DNA from: Cyanophora paradoxa | Taxonomy: Eukaryota; Glaucocystophyceae; Cyanophorales; Cyanophoraceae | Reading direction: 5' to 3' | Length of the DNA stretch: 64,000 bases | Assembly: GCA_004431415.1 (NCBI GenBank) | Contig: QPMI01000161.1 | Span: forward strand, 124,001 to 188,000 | Shown: positions 15,651 to 26,174 of the stretch, piece by piece | Layout of the letters: each line of letters begins with the position of its first letter | How positions within the stretch are numbered: the stretch's first letter is position 1 | The notes under the pieces: model-generated | Told to the model about the DNA's origin: nothing | Database searches by the model: none | What the model saw: only the letters and a program-made list of their open reading frames with translations | Translations under genes and position numbers: made by a program

Positions 15651-17409
15651 CCGTCGGTGCTCCGATCCCTTCGCCTCACGGTCGACTCGAAGCCGTAGTC
15701 ACCGAGCCTCTTGCCCGCCTCAGCGACGTACCTGGAGCTGTACCCCGCGGCGTCGCCGGCGGAGGTCGCCCGCGCCGTCGTCGCCGCGTCGGCCGTCAAC
15801 GTCATCCTCGGCCTCCCCGCGTCCGCCCCGGGCCCCGCCCCGGCACCCCGCGCTCTTGAGCTCACGGCCGGGCTCTCGCAGGGGCACGCCCAACCGGCTG
15901 CTCTCCACGCGCGGTATTGTGAACTACAACCTCCCCTCCGCCCTACCCGCCGGTCCGCCCCGCCCCGGCCTCCTCCTTTTCTCCTGATCTGTTCGACTGA
16001 TCGCGACGTCGACCCTTCGCCGGCTGCAGCGACGGGCGCGTGCGCGTACGAGTGCCCTGAGAACTGCAGCAGCACGCCCTCGGTCCAGCAGGGCGTCTGC
16101 GCCTTCGGGAAGTGCGTCTGCAGCACGGGGTGGACGGGCGCGGCCTGCGGCACCCTCGCCTTCTGCGGAGTCGAGGCGGCGCAGCTCGACGTGTGCGAGG
16201 CTGCCGGGGTGCGGGGGAGCACGGCGGGCGGGGAGGCGACGTTCTACTTCCGCGTCCGCTCGACGGGCAACGTCCGCCTCTCCCTCTGCTCGCGCGCCAC
16301 CGACCACGACGCGAGCCTCCGAGTCTTCCGCAACTGCCCCGCCCCCCCGCCCCGCAACAAGGCCCTCGCCTACAGCGGTCCGCCCCCCCGGCCCCGTTTG
16401 CAGCTGCACCTCGCCCCAGCCGCTCGCGACTCTGGCCGCTTCGCGCACAGCGGCTGGGGAGGGTCCGATGTGCGGGGCGGGGCGCTCGCCCTCCAGCCCC
16501 CCCGAGCTCAACCTGTACCTGGCGCCGGGCTGGCGAGCCGCCTCTCCCCCTCGCCCTCTTGCGCTCTCTTACGTTGCGAGGCTCGCAGGTACTTTGCCGT
16601 GGTGGCGGGCCTGCGGGGCGCCCGCGGCTCGTTCGGCCTCTCCCTCCAGAGCCCCGCCTCCTGCGGCCGTGCGCCCCGCCCGTCGCCTCGCCTCGCCCAC
16701 GCCTCCTGCGCGCCTGACGCGGGCGGCGGGCGGCGCGCAGCGTCAGGGGTGCTCGAGCTGCAGTACTCGCAGCTCTGCGCCAACGTCCCCGCCATCAGCG
16801 CCTGCTCGGCCGTGCGCCGCCCCCCTCCTCCCGTCCCTCTCCCACCAGGATCCCCCCGGAACGTTGACGAATTCGAACCGCCTCAGAGCGTGAACGGGAG
16901 CACGGCGGGGGTACCCCCCATGGTCGGCACGAACCCCTCGGGGGGCCTCGTCTACCGCCTCGACGTTGCCGTACCCGGGCTCCACGCGTGCGCCCCGCGC
17001 CCCGTACCCCCTCGCCTTCTCCTCCGGATCTGACCGGCACGCCGTGGACCGGCCACGGCCAGGTTCGACCTGTGCTCCCCAGCGACGACCTTCGACACGA
17101 ACCTGGCCCTCTTCGCCTCGTGCCCCATGGGCCTGGCGGACCCCCTCGCCAGCCTCCGTCCGTGCTGTCCTTCCCTCCCCTTCCCGCCCCCTGCTTAATG
17201 CGCCGCGCCTTGCTTTCCTTCGATCTGCAGTGGCCGCGAACGACGACGGGCCGCCCTGCCGCGTGCACGGTGCCCCGCCGGCCTCGCAGCCCAGCGCCCT
17301 CTCCGCCGTGCTCCAGCCCGGCGTGTACTACCTCCTCGTGGAGGGGTACGGCGCCGCCTCGGGCAGCTTCGGCCTCAACGTCCGCGGGCCCGCCGGCTGC
17401 GTCCCGTGA
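13621..17409 (+). CDS. Secreted subtilisin-like serine protease with EGF-like and PPC-type domains (paralog B)
   Basis: Starts at ATG 13621 with a signal peptide ([20 protein letters not shown]). Traceable exons include 13965-14000, 14060-14181, 14260-14444 and 14511-14599. The intron 14445-14510 is GC-AG. The I9-like propeptide ([14 protein letters not shown]) precedes the core: Asp in NAYVIDTGV, His in [18 protein letters not shown], and Ser in [12 protein letters not shown]. An EGF-like module ([23 protein letters not shown]) and two PPC-like beta domains follow. It ends at TGA 17407-17409 after [13 protein letters not shown]. The family implies extracellular or vacuolar proteolysis with autocatalytic propeptide removal. 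It is paralogous to the minus-strand gene at 3547-7290 with the same domain order, so the pair reflects an inverted duplication. Confidence 0.88.
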
Positions 17410-17800
17410 TCTGAGCACGTGCTCCGCTGCGGTGTCCCCGACGCGTTTGTATATACGTAAACAGCATAGCAAGCTAGCTGAACCCGCGCCTGGCCCTCGC
17501 TCGAGCTCGCGACCGTAGGAACCGTATTTGCATTCTCTCCAAGGCAAAGATGTAGTCTGTACAAGACGCCTCGGCGCGGGTCTCGGGAGGCCGCGGCCGC
17601 ACGGCGGGGCCGGCCCGTCAGTTAGCCGATCTTGCCAAGACCGCTGGCCTCCTGCGGGCGGGGCGGGTGAGCCGGGGCCGGAAAAGGAGGGCGCGCGGGC
17701 GGCACGGCACGGCACGCACGTTCCTAGGACGGGGAAGGCACAGGGGAAGGGCCGGGAAAGTTAGTGCGGCGCATGCGAACGAATCGAACGAAGCGCGGGC
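17410..17800. other. Convergent intergenic spacer
   Basis: Lies between the stops of subtilase B and the minus-strand phosphoribosyltransferase. GC-rich with CTAG-type runs near 17470. No gene or structured element seen. Confidence 0.6.
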
Positions 17801-19042
17801 TCACTCCCAGGGGTACACGAGCCACGTCGCGTCGGTCTCCTGCGCCGGCGGGGAGCTCGGCGGAAGGCGAGCGACAGAAAACTACGAGAGAGCGGCGCAC
17901 GCGGGCGAAGAAGTCGGGCTTGTCGTCGGGGAACTTGCTCTCGGTGGACTTCCAGTGGAGGACGGCGACGGTGACGGAGGAGGCGCCGGCGCGGAGGACG
18001 CGGTCCTTCACCGCCATGATCGTCGAGCCCGTGTCCCAGCAGTCGTCCACCAGCAGCACCTTCTTCCCCTCGAAGATCACGTCGCTGCGCCCCCGCGGCG
18101 CGCCCGAGGCAACGATCAGCGGCGCGGCGGCCAAGGGCGAGGGCGGGGGCGTGGGGAGGCGGCAGCGCACTTCGGGAACTGAAGGAAGGCGGGCGTCTCG
18201 AGCGTCAGGCCCGCCGCGTTGCCCGTGTAGAACATCACCTGCCGGCGGCGTGTCGGCGGCGGGGCCGGGGGCGCGGGGCGCGGCGCGGCCGGGCGCGGCC
18301 GCACCGACGCGGTGAGGCACTGGCGCAGCTCAAGCGCCTCGCTGACAAGGCACCCGGGCACCATGCCTGCAGGACAGAGTCGGGAACAGTCTGCGCGAGT
18401 TGATGCGGTGTGGATTCGGACCGCCGCGGGTGATGGCCAGAAGCAGGTCGTACGTCCGACGCGCGGAGTTGCCGTGCAAGCTCTCCTTCAGCTGTTGCAC
18501 GACGTCGCCAGCTAGCTGCGTGACCTGCGGGCGGGGGCCTCGAACGGGCCCTGGTAAGTCGTTCCGCAAAAGGACGCGGACCTCGTCCCAGCTTATGACA
18601 AGACGCTTGTCCTCATCGAGCACATCGTCATCGGAGATGACTTCCGCCTGCGCGTCGCCTGGAACGATCGGGGGCGATCAGTCTTCGATCCTGTGCACAC
18701 GTCCCGAGGGTCGCTGCTCTCACTCTGGCCAGTGATCGTCAGGCGTTCGGCACGCCGCCGAACTTCAGTGTCGTTCTGAGAGGGTCGTAGTCCACGGTGC
18801 CGTCCCAGCCAGACGCACTGCGCGTACGTGGGCCCGCGTCACACGCGGGACGTCACTGGCCAGACAGTAGTCACGCGTACCGTCGCGGAACCGTGAAACG
18901 TGGATCGCACGGCTCCGGGGGCACGGGCAACGGTGCTCGACTCCCGGTGAGCTGGGGCAGACAGCGAAGAAATATGGGTCGTCTCTAAGCCCACGAAAGG
19001 GGCAGGGGCCCTGGCGAGGAGGGCGGCGTTCGCGAAAGCCAT
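17801..19042 (-). CDS. Purine (hypoxanthine/xanthine/guanine-type) phosphoribosyltransferase
   Basis: Type I phosphoribosyltransferase of purine salvage, adding PRPP-derived ribose phosphate to a purine base. The PRPP-binding motif is LLVDDCWDTGST near 18030, preceded by the strand YDLLLAITRGGMVPG and a region rich in small residues. The C-terminus ETDATWLVYPWE matches the tail of xanthine/hypoxanthine enzymes and stops at 17801-17803. Upstream I favour a start at 19042, MAFANAALLARAPAPFVG, spliced to an exon reading WDGTVDYDPLRTTLKFGG and then to AEVISDDDVLDEDKRLV. An alternative frame exists for that second exon. The Phe-containing N-terminus resembles a plastid transit peptide. Introns are pyrimidine-rich on the minus strand. 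Substrate choice among hypoxanthine, xanthine and guanine cannot be fixed from motifs alone. Confidence 0.78.
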
Positions 19043-19231
19043 TGCCTGGGGGTACTGCAGAATTGCGTGGGGGTATAGGACACACAACACACCTCGACTT
19101 GTTCCGCAAGCCACGCGGCCGCAATCTTGAATCTTTAACGCGGGGCTTGACGTTGGTACAACAGGCGAGAAATCAGCCGTCTGGTTTCGGTGCCCGCTGT
19201 CCTTACGCGTGCGTTTTCATTCAGAACGAGA

Positions 19232-21180
19232 ATGGCGTCGACGTCGTTCGTAGCAGCCGTACCGTTGCCGACCGGGCGCCCTGCAGAACCTCGGCGGGTG
19301 AGTCTGCGTCCCCGCGCGTGCCGAAAAGCCGGCGGCGGCGCGCGGAGGCGTGCTGTAGAGTTCTGATCGAGCTTCAGGCGACGCTCCTGCGGCCGGCGGT
19401 GGCGCGGAAGCTGCGGCGGGCAGCGCCGGCGCACCCGCGGCCGCATCGCGCCGGCGGCGCCCCCCGCCTGCCCGCCATCGAGGCGGCAGACAACAATTCG
19501 ATTACCGGAACGCCGACGATCACTTGGAGCGACCCGCCGGCGGATCCCATGGATCCTTTCGGCAAGCGCGGCCCGCGCATCGAGGAGGGCGTCGCCCCGG
19601 GCAGCGTCGCCGTGCTGGGGAAGGCGAGCGCCGGCCACTCCTTCGCCTGCAGAGCCCCGGCGGCGACTCGCTGACCTCGGCTCGCAGTTCGACGCGCTGC
19701 ACAGGGGCCACCGCTCGCTGGCCTCGCGGGCGGCCGACGTCGGGAACCCCGTCCTCTTGAGCTTCAACCAGATGGCGCGCCCCCTCGGCTTCCGCTCTGC
19801 GCTGCCGACTCGCTGACTCGCCCGGCGACGCGGGGCAGGCGGCCGTGCTGGGCTGGGAGGGCCGCCTCCCCTTCGTGGCCCCCGCCGACCGCCACCGCGT
19901 CCTCTCCGGCTGGGCCGCCCTCGTCAACGTCCGCAAACCCCCCGCCCCCGCCTGCAGCCTCCGCACGAGCCCGCTGACGCCGCCCTCGCCCCCGCAGAGG
20001 CCGGTGGGGTACCTCACCCTGCCCTTCGGCCAGATCCGCGAGATGCAGGTGCGCCCGTGCCCTCCTGGCCGGCCCGCCCCGAGGCCCGAGTTCTCCCGTA
20101 CTCCAGCCGCGGGATTTCGTTGGGCTCCTGCGGGACATGGGATTCGAGGGGGCGGTCGCCGGCCACAATTTCAGGTTCGGCGGAAGAGGGGAAATGTCGC
20201 TTCGTGCCTGGCCGGACCCATCCGAACAAAGCGTTTTCTCAACTCAGGTTTGGCTACCACCGCACGGGCGACATCCAGGCCCGTGCACGTGCCCCCCATC
20301 CGGTTTTCCCCTCGCCCCGCGTCCGAGCAGGGGTACCCGCGCAGGCGCTGCACGCGCACGGGGCAACTTTCGGCCTTCGCACCGCGTGCCTCGCCATCGT
20401 ACCCGACGACAGGCACGCCCCTAGGGCCCCCCGCGCACCCTGGTCGCTCTTACTCCCCTCCTCTCACAGGGAGGGTACGCCGGTGAGCTCGACGCGGTGC
20501 AGGCGTGCGCTGGCGGCGGGAGACTTGCCACTGACCACCGAGCTGCTCGGGAGGCCCCACCGGTACCCCCCCCCCCCCCCCCCCCCCCCCCGCGGCCCCC
20601 GCCCCCGCCCCCCGCGTCCCGTCCTGTGCCCCCCGCCTCGCATCCCCGCACATCTGAACCCCCCTCCCCTTGCCAGGGTGCTGGGCGAGGCGGAGGCACT
20701 GCCGGCGCCCGCAACGCCGGCGGGGGATGGAGCCTCGGATGCAGAGGGCCCCGGATTCGAACCGGAGCTGGTTGTGCGGAGACCCGTCAACTTCTGCCCG
20801 CCCCCGGGGCGCTACTGCGGGTACCTGCGGGCCCCCGGCCTCGCTGCCGCCCTCCCCAGCCTGGTGCTGCCGCCGCGCTCTGAGCAGGGGGCGGGGCTGC
20901 GCGCGCGGTTCGAGGGCTGAGCTGCGGGGCGGGCAGCTGGAGGTGCGGGAGGGCGAGCGGAGCCTCGAGCTCTACATCGCGCCCCTCTCCGAGGGCCCCA
21001 GGGCGCGCCCCCGCCCCCCCTCAAGCTCGCCGCCCCATGGCCAGGCCCTGCGCCCCGCCGGGCTGACTGCGGCAGCAGGCGGGGCAGCTGCAGGGTCCGG
21101 TGGGGCTGGACCTGATCGACGCGGTCGCCTCCCCGTGCGTCCCCCGCCCCGGCCCCCTGCAATGCTGCATCTTGCCTGAC
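19232..21180 (+). CDS. Plastid-type FAD synthetase (RibF cytidylyltransferase family)
   Basis: Converts FMN and ATP to FAD. Exon 1 is 19232-19297 and encodes MASTSFVAAVPLPTGRPA, a transit-like start. Exon 2 begins at 19378. The catalytic region reads GSVAVLGK joined to FDALHRGHRSLASRAADVG, the nucleotidyltransferase GxFDxxHxGH motif. It continues with LLSFNQM-AAVLGWEGRLPFV, DRHRVLSGW, GAVAGHNFRFGYHRTGD and VSSTRCRRALAAGD. This follows the order seen in Arabidopsis RibF1/RibF2. The introns 19624-19687 and 19775-19838 must be spliced as GC-AG to keep these motifs in frame. A long C-terminal extension includes VVRRPVNFCPPPGRY. The intron near 20568 contains a run of more than 20 C. The 3' end after about 20900 is uncertain. 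No C-terminal flavokinase domain is evident, as in plant RibF. Confidence 0.85.
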
Positions 21181-22256
21181 GCGAGGCCGCCGCTTCCGTC
21201 GCCCCGCACGCCCCAAGGTACGAGGCGATGAGCGTTCTGAGGCAGGGCTCCCGGCCTCCTTGCGCATAGCACCGACTCTGCCACCGAGCCGCCGAGCACT
21301 TGAGCAAAAAACGTCTGCGCATCCGGCCGCGGCTGTACATGCCATGATGTTCTAGACTTCTAGTACTGTACTACGGTACGTATACAATTGCAAGTGATTC
21401 TTTTATGATGGGAACCGCTTTTGAACAGTAACAACGCTGTTACAACTTACAACAGTTTACTAAGTTAGAAACTTGAAACATGAAGGCTTTTTGAATCCGC
21501 CATTTTTCGAATTCTTGTGCATGTACATGTGCGGTCACACGTGCACTGCGGCACTGCGGTGAATTCCATTGGTACGGGTACACTGATCCGGGCTGTCAAC
21601 TGGCCACTGCCGCGCACTGCGGCCATGGCGACGCCATGGATTCACGATTCATCCTAAGATTTCTAACCCCAAGGTCCCCAACAGCAGCTGCAGCAACTTG
21701 CAATTGGCAATCGCGTCGAGTCGCCGTCGACTCGGCGTCCGACGGTCGACGTCGTCGCGTCGATCGACGTCGAGTCCGACGGTCGACGATCGAGTCGGAT
21801 CGACTCGACGTCGCGGATCTCCGTCTCTAATGACTCTCATGAGTCTCATCACTAAGCGTCCATCGCTGTCAGCGAGCTGTCGGACCGGCGGAGCGGCGGA
21901 GCCTGTGGCCTGTAGCCTGTAGGCTGTCCGATCGCTGTCGCCAGTAACTACTAACTAGCTGTCGCCAGCGCCGGCATCAATATCGGATCGCGTATCGAAG
22001 GCGCTAGCGAACGAGCGCGTATGCGCATGCGCGTATGGACAGCAGCTGCTGCGGCGCATTCGTCCGCATAGATGCATCCTTGAGCGGGCCGGCCGCTGCG
22101 CTACTGGTGGTGCCACGGTGGACGCTGGCGCGTGCTCGCCGGCGCGGAGGCCTAGCCTAGTAGGCCCCGCCCATGCCACATGGCCCGGGGCGCTGACGGG
22201 TCTGGACGCGGAAGAATGATGTCTCAGGTCGCTGCAATCTTGAAGCTCTTGCGCGG
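21181..22256. other. Intergenic region with TCGACG-rich palindromes
   Basis: Lower GC than its surroundings. At 21710-21825 there are repeated overlapping TCGACG/CGTCGA palindromes. No gene recognised. The last part probably includes the promoter of the kinase-like gene. Confidence 0.55.
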
Positions 22257-25102
22257 ATGAGGGCGTCAGCGGCTGACCCATGGCATGACCGCTCGCAGGA
22301 GCCCGAGGATGCCGCGGGCGCTGAGAGCAAGTGCTCTTGGAGTCCGCGCTGGAGCGTCGAATCCACGTCCGGCGCGGGAGCGGTGCCGCACCCGCACTCT
22401 GCAGCGGCCGCCGCGGGGGGCTTGCTGGACGGACTCCGCGCCGCCGTGCAGTCACTTGCGAGCGCCTCGGGGGCCGACGGGGCCGTCATCCTGCCCCTCC
22501 CCGCCCTCTTCGGAGGCAGCGGCGCAATCACCTCCCTCTCCTGCCAGGTCCTTCGCCCCCGCCTCCCACCTCCACCACCCCCTTCCAGTCCTAAAATTCT
22601 CCAACTCCGCATCCCCATCTCCCACGCCCGCCCCAAAACCAAGTTCCTCTCTTATGGGGGGCTGCGGCAGCTCCCGCCGCGGGCGCTGCAGTGGATGTGG
22701 TCCCTCTGCGAGCGGCTGGCGGCGCAGGAGGACCGAGACGCGCCCGTCTGCGTGTGGTCAGCCCCGCCTGGCGTCGATGCCGGAGTCCCCGCCTCCTCCG
22801 AGTCCTCGGGCCTCAGCTCCACGGCCGTGGCCGCGGTTCGCGCCGAATTCGTTGCGAGCGGCCGAGTCGGTCATCTCACGCGAGGGCGCGGCGCGGGGAC
22901 TGCAGGAGCAGGCGGGGGCGGGAGGCGAGGGGCGCGGGGCGTGCCCCGGGGTCGCCTCCATCGCCTTCGTGGAGGCGTCGTACCGCGGGCAGCGCCTCGC
23001 CTTCGTCGCTGCGTACGCCTCGCGGGCCCGGACCTGGGGCCCCCACTTCCCCCTCCTCGACTTCGCCTCCCACTCCGTGCGCCCGCTTCTTTCCCTCCCT
23101 CTTCCTTTCTTTTCTGGCATTGATCGCGGGGCCTTCGCATTCTGCCCTCCCCATCTCCACCAGATCGGGGCCGCCCTCCACCACGCACTCGCCCTGGCGG
23201 TCGCCCCGCCCCTGGCCCCGGCCCCGGCCCCGGTTGCCCCTCTCCAGCCTACGAGCTCGGGCGCCGCGGCCGTCGCCGGGCCGCATCCAGATCCGGACTC
23301 GCCCGCCTCTTCGCTTGGGGATCGCCGCGAGTCCGCCTCCCTCGCCTCTCCCGCCGCCTCCCCGCACGCGGTGCGAGGCTAACGCCGCCCCGCCCGGCCG
23401 GCGGCTTCTGCGCCCCGCCTCCTGCTGTCTCATCCCTCGCGTTCCGCGCAGGCCTCGCCTCTGGCGCTGCCTCTGCCCCCGCCCAAGCGCCGCCGAGTCG
23501 TCCCTGACCGCGCCTGCGAGCCCGGCAACGGCGGCGACAGCGAGGACGCCGCAAGCGTGCGCCCCCCCACTGGCCGGCATCTGGCCGCCGGCGCGCGTCG
23601 CTCCAGATCTGACCGGCCCGCCGGCGCGGCGCGCAGGCGGAGCTCGAGGCGGCCTCCGCGGCCCTCTCGGCCCTCCGCTGCCCCCCTCCAAACCCTTCCC
23701 CCGAAGCCTGCCGAGTCCCTCCCCCGCGCCCCCTCCTCGCCGCCCTCCAAGCCGCGTGCGCAGCATCCCGGCCCCCCGTCGCGCCCCCTCGACCCCTCTG
23801 ACTCTGACGCCTCCTTGAATGCGAACGGCAGGGCGGACGCGGTGCGCGGGGCCTCCGGTGCGCTGGACGAGCAGGAGGAGTCCAATCCCGAGGCCTGCAC
23901 CGGGGCCGCCTCGCCGGAGCCGGCCCTGCATGCGCACCAGCAGGCGCAGGGCCGGCGGCCGCGCGCGCGGGAGCTCCTGCTCGCCATGGCCCCGCCCCCG
24001 CCGGCCCCCGCCGGCAGCCTCCGCGACTGCATCGAGGCCGCGCTCGCGCTCGCCGCTGCGGCCGCCAGCGCCCGCCGCCTCGAGGTCGACTGGGTGGTGC
24101 CCCCCTCGCTGCGGGACGACCCGCCCTGCCCCGCCCCGGCCCTCCGCCGCCTCCTCTTCCTCCTCCTCACCGCCGCCGCCCGCTGCGCCCCGCGGGGCGG
24201 CGCCCTCACGCTGTGCCTGAGCGAGGGCCCCGCCTCGCCGGACGCCGAGGCGTACACGCGGCGGGGCTCGCCCTTCAGGCACCGCCCCCCGCCCGAGCGC
24301 GAGCTGCGGATCGACGCCCTCGCCCGCCCCGTGCGCCCGCCCTGCGCCCCGGGCCCCCCGCCGGCGCCGCGCCTGACGATGCGAGGCGGCAGAGCGTTGG
24401 CGACGACGCGGCGGGGGCGCTGGAGGAGGGGTCGGGGTGGGCCTGCGGGACAGCGAGCTGCCGGTGGCCGTGCTGGGCCCCCTCGCCGCCCTCCGCCGCC
24501 TCGCCGCGCCCCTCGCCGCCACCCTCCGCTCCCTCTCCTCCCGCCCCGACCGCCCCGCCCGGACCGCTTCTCCCTCCGCATCCCCTACCCCACGCCCCGC
24601 CCCGCCCCGCCTCGCCCCGGCCCCTCCCGCCCCACCCTCGGCCCTCGTCATCGTCTCCCCCTCGCCGGCCCTCCGTCGGGCCGCCTCGGAGCACGGGCGC
24701 GCCGCCGGCTGCTCCGCCGTCTTCGCTGCCGCCTCCCCGCGGCCGCCCGCGCTGCCCTCGCCCTCCACCTCGCCGCCCCTGGCCCCGGCGCCGCCCTCCG
24801 CCGCCGCGGCGCCCGCCCTCCTCCTCGTCGACGCCCGCGCGCTGCCGCCGGCGCTGTCCCCCCGGGACTCGGCCCCCCTGGCCGAGCTCTGCGCGGCCGC
24901 CCCGGGGGCCGCCCTCCTCCACCTCGCGCACCCCCTCTGCCCCTCCCCGGCGCCCCCGGCCCCGCCCTTCCTCGCCTCCCTGCCCCGGCCCCTCTGCCCC
25001 GCCGCCCTCCTCGCCGCCCTCCTGCCCCCCTCCAGCGCCCCCTCGCCCGGCTCGGAGGTCCCCCCTCTCCCCACCGCCTCGGCGGCTCGCGCTCAAGCCT
25101 GA
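22257..25102 (+). CDS. GAF / HATPase-like / receiver-like protein resembling a degenerate hybrid histidine kinase
   Basis: Provisional start at 22257 and stop at 25100-25102. A GAF-like N-terminal region includes GADGAVILPLPAL, GVASIAFVEASYRGQRLAFV and a terminal helix IGAALHHAL after a spliced intron. At about 24010-24230 the segment LRDCIEAALALAAAAASARR, then WVVPPSLRDD and LRRLLFLLLTAAARCAPRGG, aligns with the start of a histidine-kinase ATPase domain. The N-box Asn is replaced, and no clear H-box or G-box is seen. The C-terminal part has a receiver-like pattern: SALVIVSPSPALRR, a strand ending LLLVDARAL with an Asp at the phosphoacceptor position, LLHLAHP, and RPLCPAALLAALL. This suggests a sensor scaffold rather than an active kinase. 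Exon borders are only partly traceable. Composition is extremely Ala/Pro/Arg-rich. Confidence 0.5.
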
Positions 25103-26174
25103 TGCCCTCACGGCCCTCCAAAGCCGGCGCGTGCCCCGCCGCCAAGTCCGCGGTAGAGGATGCAACACACACACACACGCGCGCGCGCGCGGACTTTCAT
25201 CGACTAGAAGGAGAATCTAATTTGCACGACGTCGGCGTGCACACTGCTCGTACTCGCTCGCACCCGAATCGCCGTAGTGCGCGTCACTTTCGAATTCGCT
25301 GAATGTTTTTGCTTCTGACAGTGACTAAATATTTATATTTACATGTCCTAGTGGCGTTCAACGGTTGATGTAGGCAGGCCGCTTGGTCGGTTCAAACTCG
25401 CGAAACATAGTTCGACGGTTTCTTGCAAAAAAATGTACACGTAAACGTTCCCCCTGGGTGTACCTTAAGCTTAGTAGTGTCGACGTCATGTTCATTCTAA
25501 TTACCAAAACAGCTATACTATAGCTAAGATATATTGTACTGTAATTATAACTTGTCAGTGACAGCCGACTCGGCGAACTTCGGAAATCAATCTTTTCGCA
25601 ACCGTTGAATTCGAACGTTAGCTATAGCGCGTAGTCGCCAGTTTCTAGATCTTTTTCCAGATTCAATCGTAATGATTCCGAGCTCGATCCGATGATCGCG
25701 AGTTTTTTTGTCACAGTGTGTCCAAATATAATCATGCAACCACCGTGGCACGCCGTGACGTGCACCGTCCCGGTATACCGCGGTACTACGGTACGAGTTA
25801 CTGAGTGAGACACCACCAGAGACCCCGGGCCCGACGTCGACAGTGACTGGCCAGGTGGTACTCGCGATCGGTATGCATCTCAAATTTAAAGATGTGAATT
25901 CTTAGTTACATGCAGAACCCGAAGGCTCAAGATCACGAATATTCCAACTAGATCTCATGAATATTACCAATAACTAGATCCTGATCACCACTCGAGCTCA
26001 GCACAGCGGCCTCTCCTGCAGTCTCCTGCAGAGGCCGGCTGTACTAGACTACCGGCTGTACTAGACTAGGTTACCAGGCTATGCAACTTGGCGGGAGCAA
26101 TTGCAAGCAAGAAGCGTATACGCTCGCAGGGCACTGCGGATGCAGCAGGGGGCGCGTGGGCGCCGAGGCCAGCG
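25103..26174. other. Intergenic region, convergent 3' ends, lower GC
   Basis: Contains a (CA)n(CG)n microsatellite at about 25164-25191 and an AT-richer stretch from 25200 to 25900. No recognisable coding or RNA gene. Confidence 0.6.

Noticed and set aside
18738-18840. A separate small gene ending FGGVPNA on the minus strand.
   Set aside because: Using the GTGCCG donor just before the stop joins it in phase with the phosphoribosyltransferase exon, so it is better seen as that gene's N-terminal exon.
20745-20775. Minus-strand GGTTCGAATCC resembles a tRNA B box.
   Set aside because: No matching A box, anticodon arm or acceptor stem around it. The sequence lies in the RibF C-terminal coding exon (GPGFEPELVV).
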